Shown here: one piece after another, positions 9,673-18,113 of the stretch | Numbering within the stretch: the stretch's first letter is position 1 | How the letters are laid out: each line of letters begins with the position of its first letter | Source of the DNA: Tangfeifania diversioriginum | Lineage (GTDB): Bacteria; Bacteroidota; Bacteroidia; Bacteroidales; Prolixibacteraceae | NCBI RefSeq assembly: GCF_900141875.1 | Contig: NZ_FQZE01000012.1 | Span: 62,001 to 126,000 of the forward strand | DNA: 64,000 nt | Direction: 5' to 3' | Made by a program: the position numbers and the translations under genes | Notes under the pieces: generated by a model | Database searches by the model: none | What the model saw: only the letters and a program-made list of their open reading frames with translations | What the model was told of the DNA's origin: nothing

Positions 9673-10005
9673 TCAGGCTCTCATCTGTTTTACTTTATTC
9701 ACTGCATCCGATAATTCCGTCCACGATCCTTCCAGCTCGGTCAAAAAATTTCGGCCTTTTTCAGTAAGTTCGTAATATTTGCGGGGTGGTCCCTGTGTCG
9801 ATTCTTCCCAGCGGTAGGCCAGCAAACCATCGTTTTTCAAACGGGTGAGCAACGGGTAAAGCGTGCCTTCAACTACAATCATTTTGGCATCTTTCAACCC
9901 TTTTATTATGCTGCTGGCATAAAGCGGCTCTCCGTTAAGGACCAGGAGGATACAGTATTCCAGTACTCCCTTCCTCATCTGTGCTTTTGCATTTTCTATT
10001 TTCAT
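9673..10005 (-). CDS. PadR-family transcriptional regulator
   Basis: 110-residue winged-helix protein. It starts MKIENAKAQMRKGVLEYCIL and contains the family pattern L.GEPLYAS.I...L, then VVEGTLYPLLTRLKNDGLL (recognition helix and wing) and GPPRKYYELTEKG. PadR proteins are repressors that often control membrane or efflux genes beside them. It lies between the 26-residue-repeat protein and the PspC protein on one strand, so it probably regulates its own operon (inference). Confidence 0.88.
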   Translation of the reverse strand: MKIENAKAQMRKGVLEYCILLVLNGEPLYASSIIKGLKDAKMIVVEGTLYPLLTRLKNDGLLAYRWEESTQGPPRKYYELTEKGRNFLTELEGSWTELSDAVNKVKQMRA

Positions 10006-10082
10006 TTGATTTGAATTTTTAATTGTTTTTCCTGGCTTTTTCCCTAATATCTACCGCTGTGCATATAAGCAGTTCCATCCTT

Positions 10083-10538
10083 TTAAAACAGACTGCCGTT
10101 CAGCATCCAGTTTTCAACTTTCAGTTCATCCTCAGCTTCTTCAGCTATTTCAAACGTAGTGTAAAACCTGGCCTCGTCAGTCATCCACTCTTCCAGTTCC
10201 AAAGGTTCATCGGTTTCTGCTTCCAGTGAAATAAAGGTTCCGAAATTGCTTTCATTAACCATCCACTCTTCAACTTCCAGCGAATTTTCACTTTCAATTT
10301 CCAAAAGAGCAGCAAACGAGTCAGAAGCCTTAAAACTTGCTTCAGTAGCCGATGCCAGCCGTGGCTCGTTTGCTGAAAGTGCGGTGTAACCTTCTGCGTT
10401 CGATGCATAATAAGATTTCATACTTTCCTGGGCATTTACTGCTACACTTATAATAATTAAGCTAGCAAAAATTAATGCCATTGTTAAAGTTACGTGCTGA
10501 ACTTTTTTGCTTTCCTGTGATTCAATTTTTGTTTTCAT
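10083..10538 (-). CDS. Small exported/membrane protein with 26-residue Trp-Met repeats
   Basis: 151 residues of unknown function. A hydrophobic segment at about 17-36 ends VNAQ, which fits a signal peptide with a long N-region or an N-terminal anchor. The C-terminal half is very acidic and periodic: WM occurs at 92-93, 118-119 and 144-145, and a Phe 7 residues after each Trp at 99, 125 and 151, so the unit is exactly 26 residues. The protein ends on the last Phe. It leads the PadR/PspC operon. The start is supported by an unusually good Shine-Dalgarno, AGGAGG, 7 bases before the ATG (complement of 10546-10551). Confidence 0.75.
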   Translation of the reverse strand: MKTKIESQESKKVQHVTLTMALIFASLIIISVAVNAQESMKSYYASNAEGYTALSANEPRLASATEASFKASDSFAALLEIESENSLEVEEWMVNESNFGTFISLEAETDEPLELEEWMTDEARFYTTFEIAEEAEDELKVENWMLNGSLF

Positions 10539-10545
10539 GACTCAT

Positions 10546-10551
10546 CCTCCT
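10546..10551 (-). promoter_or_regulatory. Strong Shine-Dalgarno
   Basis: The complement reads AGGAGG with a 7-base spacer to the ATG at 10538. Such a site is uncommon in this window and fixes the start of the repeat protein. Confidence 0.7.
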
Positions 10552-10678
10552 GTTTTTTAATTTTTTTTGTTTCTGTTTTTTCTGTTTCGCTATTAAGACG
10601 CTGCGATTTTTAATTCGTTACACTCTATATAGAACTTTTTTTAAACTATTACTGTTTTTTGCCTTGTTATTTGCTATA

Positions 10679-10686
10679 CAAATATA
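10679..10686 (-). promoter_or_regulatory. Candidate -7 box of the repeat protein/PadR/PspC operon
   Basis: The complement reads TATATTTG, matching TAnnTTTG, about 140 bp before the first ATG. No convincing -33 box is seen. Confidence 0.4.
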
Positions 10687-10997
10687 ATGACAAAAAATAG
10701 AACCATGCAATACAAAGTAGTGATTTTTTTGAAAAAATTTTATCACTTTTCATTAAAACGCTGTCTAACAGACTATTATTATTGAAAAAAATTTCAACAA
10801 GAATTGGAATTTAATCTGTTTGGATAATTGAAATCTATCTGAGATTTGAATATTGGGTTTTGAAATTTGGACATTGGAGTGAATTCCCTATCAACTTTTC
10901 AGAAAGCTCCTCCTTTTTGCTTTCACCTCTCCCACTGCCTTGTTGGTCGAAATTATTTTAAGTTTCAGACCAGGCTGGCTACATTAGTGTAATATTT
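10687..10997. other. Intergenic stretch without a visible gene
   Basis: AT-rich DNA between two divergent promoters. I see no ORF, RNA gene or clear repeat in it. Confidence 0.5.
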
Positions 10998-11005
10998 TAT
11001 CTTTG
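10998..11005 (+). promoter_or_regulatory. Candidate -7 box for dapB-lepB
   Basis: TATCTTTG matches TAnnTTTG, 32 bp before the dapB ATG. The -33 region is weak. Confidence 0.45.
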
Positions 11006-11037
11006 TCAGATTATTTAAATGTCAAAATTCAGATAGT

Positions 11038-11754
11038 ATGAAATTAGCACTGATAGGATACGGAAAAATGGGGAAAGAGATCGAAAAAATTGCCCGTTCG
11101 CGCGGACATGAGATTGAGCTCATTATTGATATCGACAACCAAAACGATCTGACAGTTGAGAACCTACGCAAATGTGATGGTGCCATTGAATTTACGATTC
11201 CCGATTCGGCAGTGGAAAACTATTTCAAGTGTTTTGAAGCTGGAATTCCGGTAGTTAGCGGAACCACCGGCTGGCTCGATCGCAAAAACGAGGTTTATGA
11301 AAAATGCCGCGAAACCGACGGCACATTTTTTTATGGCAGCAATTTTTCGGTAGGCGTAAACCTGTTTTTCGAACTGAACAGGCAACTTGCCCGACTGATG
11401 GCTTCCCGCCAGGAATACAAACCCGAAATGACCGAAGTGCATCACACCCACAAACTGGATGCACCCAGCGGAACTGCCATCAGCCTTGCCGAAGACATGA
11501 TTGAAATTTTGCCCGAAATAAAACAATGGTCGAAAGAAAAAGCAGAATCAGATAACGAGTTCCCTATCAAATCAGAAAGAGAGGGCGAAGTACCCGGCAT
11601 CCACACCATTAAATACGATTCGGATGTGGACTACATAGAAATTACCCACAGCGCCAAAAGCCGCAAAGGCTTTGCTCTTGGGGCAGTCCTGGCAGCCGAA
11701 TTCAGCAATGAAAACAAAGGAATACTTTCCATGAAAGACATGTTAAAACTTTAA
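11038..11754 (+). CDS. dapB: 4-hydroxy-tetrahydrodipicolinate reductase
   Basis: NAD(P)H-dependent reductase in the diaminopimelate/lysine pathway; cytosolic. 238 residues, slightly short as in other Bacteroidota. The dinucleotide motif GYGKMG is at 7-12. The signature EVHHTHKLDAPSGTA spans 133-147 and supplies the catalytic His135, Lys139 and the substrate-binding loop. It is 10 bp upstream of lepB, so the two are co-transcribed, an arrangement I associate with Bacteroidota. Confidence 0.95.
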   Translation: MKLALIGYGKMGKEIEKIARSRGHEIELIIDIDNQNDLTVENLRKCDGAIEFTIPDSAVENYFKCFEAGIPVVSGTTGWLDRKNEVYEKCRETDGTFFYGSNFSVGVNLFFELNRQLARLMASRQEYKPEMTEVHHTHKLDAPSGTAISLAEDMIEILPEIKQWSKEKAESDNEFPIKSEREGEVPGIHTIKYDSDVDYIEITHSAKSRKGFALGAVLAAEFSNENKGILSMKDMLKL

Positions 11755-11764
11755 AAATATTTTA

Positions 11765-13108
11765 ATGATTAAAGAAATTCTTACCAACAAATGGTTCAAA
11801 TTTATTAGTGTTGGTACACTGTACACCCTTTGGGTAATCTGGCTCGGAAGTTTCTGGTGGTTACTGGGCCTCGGCGTTATTTTCGATATTTACATCACCG
11901 AAAAAGTCCACTGGGCTTTCTGGAAGAAAAAAAACCCGCCGGGAGGAAAGCAAACAAAAGTTGTTGAATGGGTTGATGCCATCATTTTTGCCGTAATTGC
12001 CGCTACTTTTATCCGCATGTTTTTTATTGAAGCCTACACCATTCCAACTTCTTCAATGGAAAAATCGTTGCTCGTGGGCGATTACCTGTTTGTGAGCAAA
12101 GTAGCGTACGGCCCCAAAACGCCGAACACCCCGCTGTCGTTTCCGTTTGTTCACAACACACTTCCGCTTACACGTACCAAAAAATCGTATGTGGAGTGGA
12201 TTAAACAACCCTACAAACGGCTGGCAGGTTTTGGCGATGTAAAAAACAATGATGTGGTCGTTTTCCATTTCCCCGAAGGCGACACGGTGGCGCTTAATGT
12301 TCAAAATCAGAGTTATTACCAGTTAATTCGCACCTACGGACGAGATCGGGTTTGGAACGACACACGCAGTTTTGGCGAAGTTGTGGCCCGCCCGGTTGAT
12401 AAACGCGAAAACTACATTAAACGCTGCATTGGTATCCCGGGAGATGAAATTCAGATGGTACGCGGCCAGGTTACCGTTAACGGAAAACCACAAAAACATT
12501 TTGACGGGGTTCAACACAACTACATCGTGCGTACAAACGGGACATCAATCAACCCGAGAGCTCTGGATCGCCTCCATATTGCCGAAGACGACCGGACTGT
12601 TTTTTCAAGCGAGCGCTATGTTTTCCCGCTTACCGATGAGAATGTGGAAAAACTAAAAAATTTTGCCAATGTGACTTCAGTGGAAAAAATTGTGGAAGAA
12701 CCGGGCGATTGGGAACCTGCCGTTTTTCCCGGCGACGAAAATTTCCCCTGGAATGTGGATAATTTCGGGCCGCTTACCATTCCGTCAAAAGGCGAAACCG
12801 TTCAGCTAACACCCGACAATCTTCCGCTTTACGAACGCATTATCGATGCGTACGAGAACAACGACCTGGAAGTAACAAACGGGTCCATCTATATTAATGG
12901 TGAAGAAACAACCAGCTATACTTTTGACATGGATTACTACTGGATGATGGGCGACAACCGGCACAACTCGGCCGACTCGCGCTACTGGGGTTTTGTTCCC
13001 GAAGACCATGTGGTGGGGAAAGCAAGCTTTATCTGGCTTTCGCTCGACAAAGACCGTTCACTGCTGCAAAAAATTCGCCTGCGCAGAATGTTTCGCACAA
13101 TTCATTAA
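11765..13108 (+). CDS. lepB: Signal peptidase I
   Basis: Membrane serine protease that cleaves Sec signal peptides at the outer face of the inner membrane. Membrane segments lie at about 16-42 and 70-88. The Ser/Lys pair is Ser97 (TSSME) and Lys219 (YIKRCIGIPGDE), and the late box GDNRHNSADSR is near residue 397. At 447 residues it is longer than the E. coli enzyme (about 324), because extra sequence lies between the catalytic boxes (about 115-205 and 240-380). Long forms are usual in this phylum. It follows dapB and ends in a perfect terminator. Confidence 0.93.
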   Translation: MIKEILTNKWFKFISVGTLYTLWVIWLGSFWWLLGLGVIFDIYITEKVHWAFWKKKNPPGGKQTKVVEWVDAIIFAVIAATFIRMFFIEAYTIPTSSMEKSLLVGDYLFVSKVAYGPKTPNTPLSFPFVHNTLPLTRTKKSYVEWIKQPYKRLAGFGDVKNNDVVVFHFPEGDTVALNVQNQSYYQLIRTYGRDRVWNDTRSFGEVVARPVDKRENYIKRCIGIPGDEIQMVRGQVTVNGKPQKHFDGVQHNYIVRTNGTSINPRALDRLHIAEDDRTVFSSERYVFPLTDENVEKLKNFANVTSVEKIVEEPGDWEPAVFPGDENFPWNVDNFGPLTIPSKGETVQLTPDNLPLYERIIDAYENNDLEVTNGSIYINGEETTSYTFDMDYYWMMGDNRHNSADSRYWGFVPEDHVVGKASFIWLSLDKDRSLLQKIRLRRMFRTIH

Positions 13109-13135
13109 ATAAATTGGACATAACTTATTTTTAAG

Positions 13136-13166
13136 AGGATAGCAAATTTCTGCTATCCTTTTTTTA
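13136..13166 (+). terminator. Rho-independent terminator after lepB
   Basis: A perfect 9-bp stem, AGGATAGCA at 13136-13144 with TGCTATCCT at 13151-13159, has a six-base loop and a run of T. Confidence 0.9.
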
Positions 13167-13187
13167 TATTGCTAAAAAATTATTGAA

Positions 13188-13538
13188 ATGAGCGCAGTTA
13201 TAATCATCATCCTTATCCTGGCCATTTTACTGGTCATTTTTACGCTTCAAAATTCGTTCGAGATTACCATAACCGCTTTTTTCTGGGAAATCCCCAATGC
13301 ACCGTTGGTTCTAGTGCTACTTTCAAGTGTTCTGCTGGGGTATATCATCTCAGCTCTCTATTTTTATCCAAGAATATGGAAGCTTAAAAAAGAGAATAAA
13401 AAGCAGAACAAAACAACCGAAAAATTGAAAAAGGAACTGCAAGAAGAAAAATCAATCGAAACTGAAAAAACCGGCCCCGAAGGGATAGAACTCGATGTAA
13501 ATGAAGAAGAGGAAGACACTTCTTTTTTTAAAGAATAA
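13188..13538 (+). CDS. LapA-domain (DUF1049) membrane protein
   Basis: 116 residues. Two membrane segments (about 3-20 and 37-58) are separated by the LapA-type stretch FTLQNSFEITITAFFWEIP. A Lys/Glu-rich cytosolic tail of about 55 residues follows and is probably a coiled coil. In enterobacteria LapA works with LapB in control of LPS synthesis; no LapB-like gene is next to it here. Family assignment rests on topology and the FTLQN...F pattern. Confidence 0.72.
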   Translation: MSAVIIIILILAILLVIFTLQNSFEITITAFFWEIPNAPLVLVLLSSVLLGYIISALYFYPRIWKLKKENKKQNKTTEKLKKELQEEKSIETEKTGPEGIELDVNEEEEDTSFFKE

Positions 13539-13615
13539 AAATCCAACACATCTCCCTACTTACAATAAATTTTCCAACCTCCTGATTGGAAAAAAGTTTG
13601 ACAATATAAATCCTC

Positions 13616-13705
13616 ATGATATTTTTTAAAAGAAAGCCCGTTTTAAAACAGTTAAACTCTGTTGCAGTGTTTTGTGCTAGTTTAATTGCAGCGCTATTTT
13701 TTTGT
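13616..13705 (+). pseudogene. Vestigial SusC signal-peptide fragment
   Basis: The segment 13645-13703 matches 14923-14981, inside the leader of the SusC gene 1.3 kb away, at 49 of 59 aligned bases by eye. Translation from the ATG at 13618 region gives KQLNSVAVFCASLIAALFF against KQLNFVAVFCAGLIVMLFF in SusC. After this the frame runs into the antisense of the AraC gene and encodes nothing SusC-like. It looks like a leftover of a deleted or rearranged SusC gene; expression is unlikely. Confidence 0.6.
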
Positions 13706-14608
13706 GGTTTTAACAAACGCCCCCGGACTTTTTCCAATATGTTTTTTGAACAACCTCGAAAAATAAAAGGGATCTTCGTAACCCAACGCAAATGCCACCT
13801 CTTTTATTCTCATCGATTTATTGGTCAGCAAGCGAATGGCTTCCTGCATTTTCAGGTTGATAAAATAATCAAAAGGCGATGATCCTGTTCTGTTCCTGAA
13901 AATTTTGGAAAGATGAGATTCCGACAGCTGAACCTTGTTGGCAATATCCTGAATTTTGATGCACTTGTTCAGGTTTTCCTGCATAAAAAAGATAGCCTGT
14001 TCGACCGGATTTTTACTATGATAACCTTTCGAAGCGCGGTACGTTTCCACATAAAAAAAAGAGGCAAGCAAACAGCTTAACGATAAATTGGCAAATTCAA
14101 TGTTCTCTTGTGAAAAGCCCAGTTCCAGAGAGGTCAGTATTTCGTTAAAGAGGTTGATTCGGTCATCCACCCGGGAGGTTGTTACAGTTTTTAGCATCAT
14201 CGGGACACCGAAAAACTTTTCGAAACGATGACTTTTCGCTCCACCGAAATGGATCCAGTAAATTGACCAGGGATCATTTTCAAAAGCCCAGTAAGAATGT
14301 GACCGGTGAGCCGGAATGACAAAATAGGAATTGGGTTTTATTAAATAAGATTGTCCATGAACCTGAATGGTCCCGCTGCCGCTTATACAATAGATAAGAA
14401 TATTTTCATGAATACCCGATTTTCTTGTCCGGTAATGGTGAAGCGCATAAGGATAAAACCCAATGTCGGTTATGTAAAGGGCTTTTGTTAAGGGATTTGA
14501 CTTTATTTTATTTAATATTTTGGTTGGCATTACAATACTTCTGTCTCCAAAAAAACTGTCCATTTTTCCGGTTACAGGCTCTGTGTTAATTTTTTTAACT
14601 TTCATCAT
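13694..14608 (-). CDS. AraC-family transcriptional regulator
   Basis: 304 residues: an N-terminal cupin-like sugar-sensing domain (about 50-165, with the FVIPAHRSHSYWA stretch) and a C-terminal double helix-turn-helix (about 205-300, with ESHLSKIFRNRTGSSPFDYF and ALGYEDPFYFSRLFKKHIG). It is divergent from the SusC gene with 276 bp between the starts, so it most likely controls the PUL in response to a sugar released from the glycan. This is a simple one-component regulator rather than a hybrid two-component or ECF system. The start could be Met1 or Met2. Confidence 0.9.
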   Translation of the reverse strand: MMKVKKINTEPVTGKMDSFFGDRSIVMPTKILNKIKSNPLTKALYITDIGFYPYALHHYRTRKSGIHENILIYCISGSGTIQVHGQSYLIKPNSYFVIPAHRSHSYWAFENDPWSIYWIHFGGAKSHRFEKFFGVPMMLKTVTTSRVDDRINLFNEILTSLELGFSQENIEFANLSLSCLLASFFYVETYRASKGYHSKNPVEQAIFFMQENLNKCIKIQDIANKVQLSESHLSKIFRNRTGSSPFDYFINLKMQEAIRLLTNKSMRIKEVAFALGYEDPFYFSRLFKKHIGKSPGAFVKTTKK

Positions 14609-14884
14609 TCTGTCTTTATTATTTGTTTACAGATTACTGATTTAAAACTCATTGCAAAAATAGGATTTCCAGATTTGCTAAATTTCTTTATTGGACTTCA
14701 AATATATATTAAATCCAGCAAAATTTTGGCAATAGGTTCCATGTTCATTTTTAACATTTTCTATATAAAATAGAATTATCCATTTTTTCCCATAATTTTC
14801 TATTGTTAAATGAATAGGATTAGAATATCATTGCACTATAATGAAAACTATCTTTTATATAAGACAAAATCAAATGTAGTTACT

Positions 14885-17800
14885 ATGAAAAAAATCAGTC
14901 TGTTTTGTTTTCTAAAACAAGCAAAACAGTTAAATTTTGTTGCAGTGTTTTGCGCGGGTTTAATTGTGATGCTGTTTTTTTCCACTAATCTTTTTGCATA
15001 CCCTGGGATTTCGGAATCCATTTCCGAAGCAGGGCAGCAAACAGAGATTTCCGGAAAAGTTTTGGATACTGAAGGGTTGCCCCTGCCAGGTGCAACCATT
15101 ACGGTTTTGGGTACCTCACGAGGTGTAATTACTGATAATGATGGTACTTACTCTATCAATGCGGCACCGTCCGATAAACTTGTTTTCTCGTTTATCGGGA
15201 TGGAAAGCCAGTTAATTGATGTGGAGAACAAAACCATTATTGATGTTACCATGGAGCCAAAAACCGAAGAGCTGGATGATGTAACCGTTGTTGCATTTGC
15301 ACGGCAGAAAAAAGAGAGCGTTTTGGCTTCCATTGAAACGGTTAAGCCTGAAGACCTCAGGGTACCGGCCAGTAACCTGACCACAGCCCTGGCAGGACGA
15401 ATGTCAGGAATTATTTCGTACCAGCGGAGTGGCGAACCCGGACAAGATAATGCCGAGTTCTTTATTCGTGGCGTTACTACTTTCGGGTACAAAAAGGATC
15501 CGCTTATTTTAATTGACGGGATTGAACTTTCTACCGATGACTTAAGCCGTCTACATCCCGATGATATTGCGGCATTCTCGATTATGAAGGATGCCACCGC
15601 TACGGCTTTATACGGTGCGCGTGGTGCCAACGGTGTTATTTTGGTTACAACCAAAGAGGGGCGCGAAGGAAAGGCAAAGGTGAACATCCGGTTTGAAAAC
15701 TCTATATCGCAACCCACACAAAACATTGACCTTGCTGATCCCATAACATACATGCAGCTCCATAACGAAGCGGTTAAAACCCGCGATCCGCTTGGACTGC
15801 TCCCTTACTCTTTAAGCAAAGTTGAAAACACAATAAACGGAACCAATCCGTATGTGTATCCAACTACCGACTGGCAATCTGAATTGCTGAAAGATTACAC
15901 CATGAACCAACGCCTGAATTTCAACATCAGCGGTGGAGGGGAAGTAGCACGTTATTACCTGTCAGGTGGTGTTACAAAAGACAATGGTGTGCTGGATGTT
16001 GACCAACGCAACGACTTCAACTCCAATATCGATTTAAAAAGATATTTAATCCGTTCCAACATCAACATCGACCTGACTAAAACCACAGAGGCGGTTGTTC
16101 GCGTTCACGGAACATTCGACGATTACCGCGGGCCAATACAGGGAGGTACCGAAACCTACAAGGCAATTGTCCGTTCCAATCCTGTCCTGTTCCCGGCTTA
16201 TTATCCGCCCGGCGAAAAATACCAGCATACCAATCATATTCTGTTCGGTAATTACGGAAACGGGAATTACATTAACCCGTATGCTGAAATGGTGAAAGGT
16301 TATAAAGAATACAGCCAGTCGCTGATGCTTGCACAAATTGAATTAAAACAGGATTTGAAGTTCATTACAGAAGGCCTGCGGTTCAGGTTATTGGGTAACA
16401 CCACACGAAATGCTTATTTCGATGTAACACGTAATTATAACCCGTTCTTTTATAATGTAACAGATTATAATAACCGCACGGATGAATACGAACTTCAGTT
16501 GCTGAACTCAGAAGAAGGACGGGAATACTTAGATTACCAGGAAGGACAGAAAATCGTTTCATCAACGTTTTATGCTGAAAGTGCCCTCGACTACGATCGT
16601 ACTATTGCTGAAAAACATACTGTTACCGGTCTGCTCGTTGGTATTATGAGACAATCGCTCTACGGAAATGCCGGCGACCTGCAGCGGTCACTTCCCTTCC
16701 GTAACCTCGGTATTTCCGGTCGTTTCACGTATGCATACGACACCAAATATTTCCTTGAATTCAACTTTGGGTACAACGGTACCGAGCGTTTTTCTGAAAA
16801 CGAACGGTTCGGGTTCTTCCCCTCTGCCGGTTTTGGCTGGTTAATTTCAAAAGAAAATTTCTGGCAACCATTATCAAACGTAATTACCGAATTCAAATTA
16901 AAGGCAACCCACGGTTTGGTAGGTAACGATGCCATCGGTTCGCAGAATGACAGGTTCTTCTACTTATCGAATGTAAACCTGAACGATGGAGGAAGAGGCT
17001 ATGCCTGGGGGGCCGACGGTGGTTACTCACGCAACGGGGTTTCCATTTCGAGGTATGCCAACGATAAAATTACATGGGAAACAGCTACTAAAACAAATAT
17101 TGGGGCTGAATTTACCCTGTTCGATAAAATTGAGTTCGATGTTGATATATTTAAAGAATACAGGACCAATATTCTTATGGACCGTCTTTCATTCTCAACA
17201 TTCGGGCTTCAGGCAAATACAAAGGCCAACGTTGGCGAAGCTTCGAGCAAGGGTATTGACATGTCGGTAGATATTATGCACAACTTTAGCAACGACTTAT
17301 GGATTACTGCGCGGGGTAACTTCACCTACGCACGGGGTATTTTCGAAAAATACGAAGAACCTGATTACAGTGCTACTCCCTGGCTTTCGCGTGTGGGACA
17401 GCCCATTACCCAACAGTGGGGATACATTGCCGAACGCCTGTTTGTTGACGACGCCGAAGTAGCCAATTCACCGTTGCAGGAACTTGGAAGTATTGCCATG
17501 GGCGGCGATATTAAATACCGCGATGTAAACGGCGACGACAAAATTACGTCGCTCGACAGGGTGCCAATCGGTCATCCTACCACGCCTGAAATTATTTACG
17601 GTTTTGGTGCATCTACCGGGTACAAAAATTTTGATGTCTCCTTCTTTTTCCAGGGGTCGGCTCGTTCGTCTTTCTGGATAGATGCTTACGCTACCTCGCC
17701 TTTTGTGAACTACAGCTGGAATGGTGACCCATATGCCGATTACGAGAAAAACAACGCATTGCTGCAGGCTTATGCCGACAGCCACTGGTCAGAAGGCAAC

Positions 17801-18100
17801 CGTGATATTTATGCATTGTGGCCACGTCTTTCCGATTCATTCGAAGACAATAACCTGCAACGAAATACCTGGTTTATGCAAGACGGTTCATTTTTAAGGC
17901 TTAAATCGGCCGAAATGGGATATTCTTTACCGAGGAGCTTGTTCCAAAAGTATGGAATTGAAAATTTCAGAATTTACATTAGCGGCACGAACCTACTCAC
18001 CTTCAGTCGATTCAAACTCTGGGATCCGGAAATGGGAGGCAATGGCCTGGGATATCCTATCCAGAAAGTTTTAAATGCAGGGTTACAAGTTTCATTCTAA
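14885..18100 (+). CDS. SusC/RagA-family TonB-linked outer membrane transporter
   Basis: Outer membrane beta-barrel that imports oligosaccharides with its SusD partner. I place the start at 14885, giving 1071 residues, because it yields a normal signal peptide (MKKISLFCF ... FFSTNLFAYP); the frame stays open to an upstream ATG at 14810 that would add 25 atypical residues. Domains in order: signal peptide 1-38, carboxypeptidase-regulatory-like domain about 58-135 (GKVLDTEGLPLPGATI), TonB plug about 150-260 (RGVTTFGYKKDPLILIDGIE, ATALYGARGANGVILVTTK), then the barrel to a terminal aromatic-hydrophobic strand ending VSF. First gene of the PUL. Confidence 0.95.
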   Translation: MKKISLFCFLKQAKQLNFVAVFCAGLIVMLFFSTNLFAYPGISESISEAGQQTEISGKVLDTEGLPLPGATITVLGTSRGVITDNDGTYSINAAPSDKLVFSFIGMESQLIDVENKTIIDVTMEPKTEELDDVTVVAFARQKKESVLASIETVKPEDLRVPASNLTTALAGRMSGIISYQRSGEPGQDNAEFFIRGVTTFGYKKDPLILIDGIELSTDDLSRLHPDDIAAFSIMKDATATALYGARGANGVILVTTKEGREGKAKVNIRFENSISQPTQNIDLADPITYMQLHNEAVKTRDPLGLLPYSLSKVENTINGTNPYVYPTTDWQSELLKDYTMNQRLNFNISGGGEVARYYLSGGVTKDNGVLDVDQRNDFNSNIDLKRYLIRSNINIDLTKTTEAVVRVHGTFDDYRGPIQGGTETYKAIVRSNPVLFPAYYPPGEKYQHTNHILFGNYGNGNYINPYAEMVKGYKEYSQSLMLAQIELKQDLKFITEGLRFRLLGNTTRNAYFDVTRNYNPFFYNVTDYNNRTDEYELQLLNSEEGREYLDYQEGQKIVSSTFYAESALDYDRTIAEKHTVTGLLVGIMRQSLYGNAGDLQRSLPFRNLGISGRFTYAYDTKYFLEFNFGYNGTERFSENERFGFFPSAGFGWLISKENFWQPLSNVITEFKLKATHGLVGNDAIGSQNDRFFYLSNVNLNDGGRGYAWGADGGYSRNGVSISRYANDKITWETATKTNIGAEFTLFDKIEFDVDIFKEYRTNILMDRLSFSTFGLQANTKANVGEASSKGIDMSVDIMHNFSNDLWITARGNFTYARGIFEKYEEPDYSATPWLSRVGQPITQQWGYIAERLFVDDAEVANSPLQELGSIAMGGDIKYRDVNGDDKITSLDRVPIGHPTTPEIIYGFGASTGYKNFDVSFFFQGSARSSFWIDAYATSPFVNYSWNGDPYADYEKNNALLQAYADSHWSEGNRDIYALWPRLSDSFEDNNLQRNTWFMQDGSFLRLKSAEMGYSLPRSLFQKYGIENFRIYISGTNLLTFSRFKLWDPEMGGNGLGYPIQKVLNAGLQVSF

Positions 18101-18113
18101 TAAGAAAGTTACC

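Noticed and set aside
14810-14884. Longer N-terminus for SusC
   Set aside because: It would put 25 polar residues before a normal signal peptide; the ATG at 14885 is the better start.
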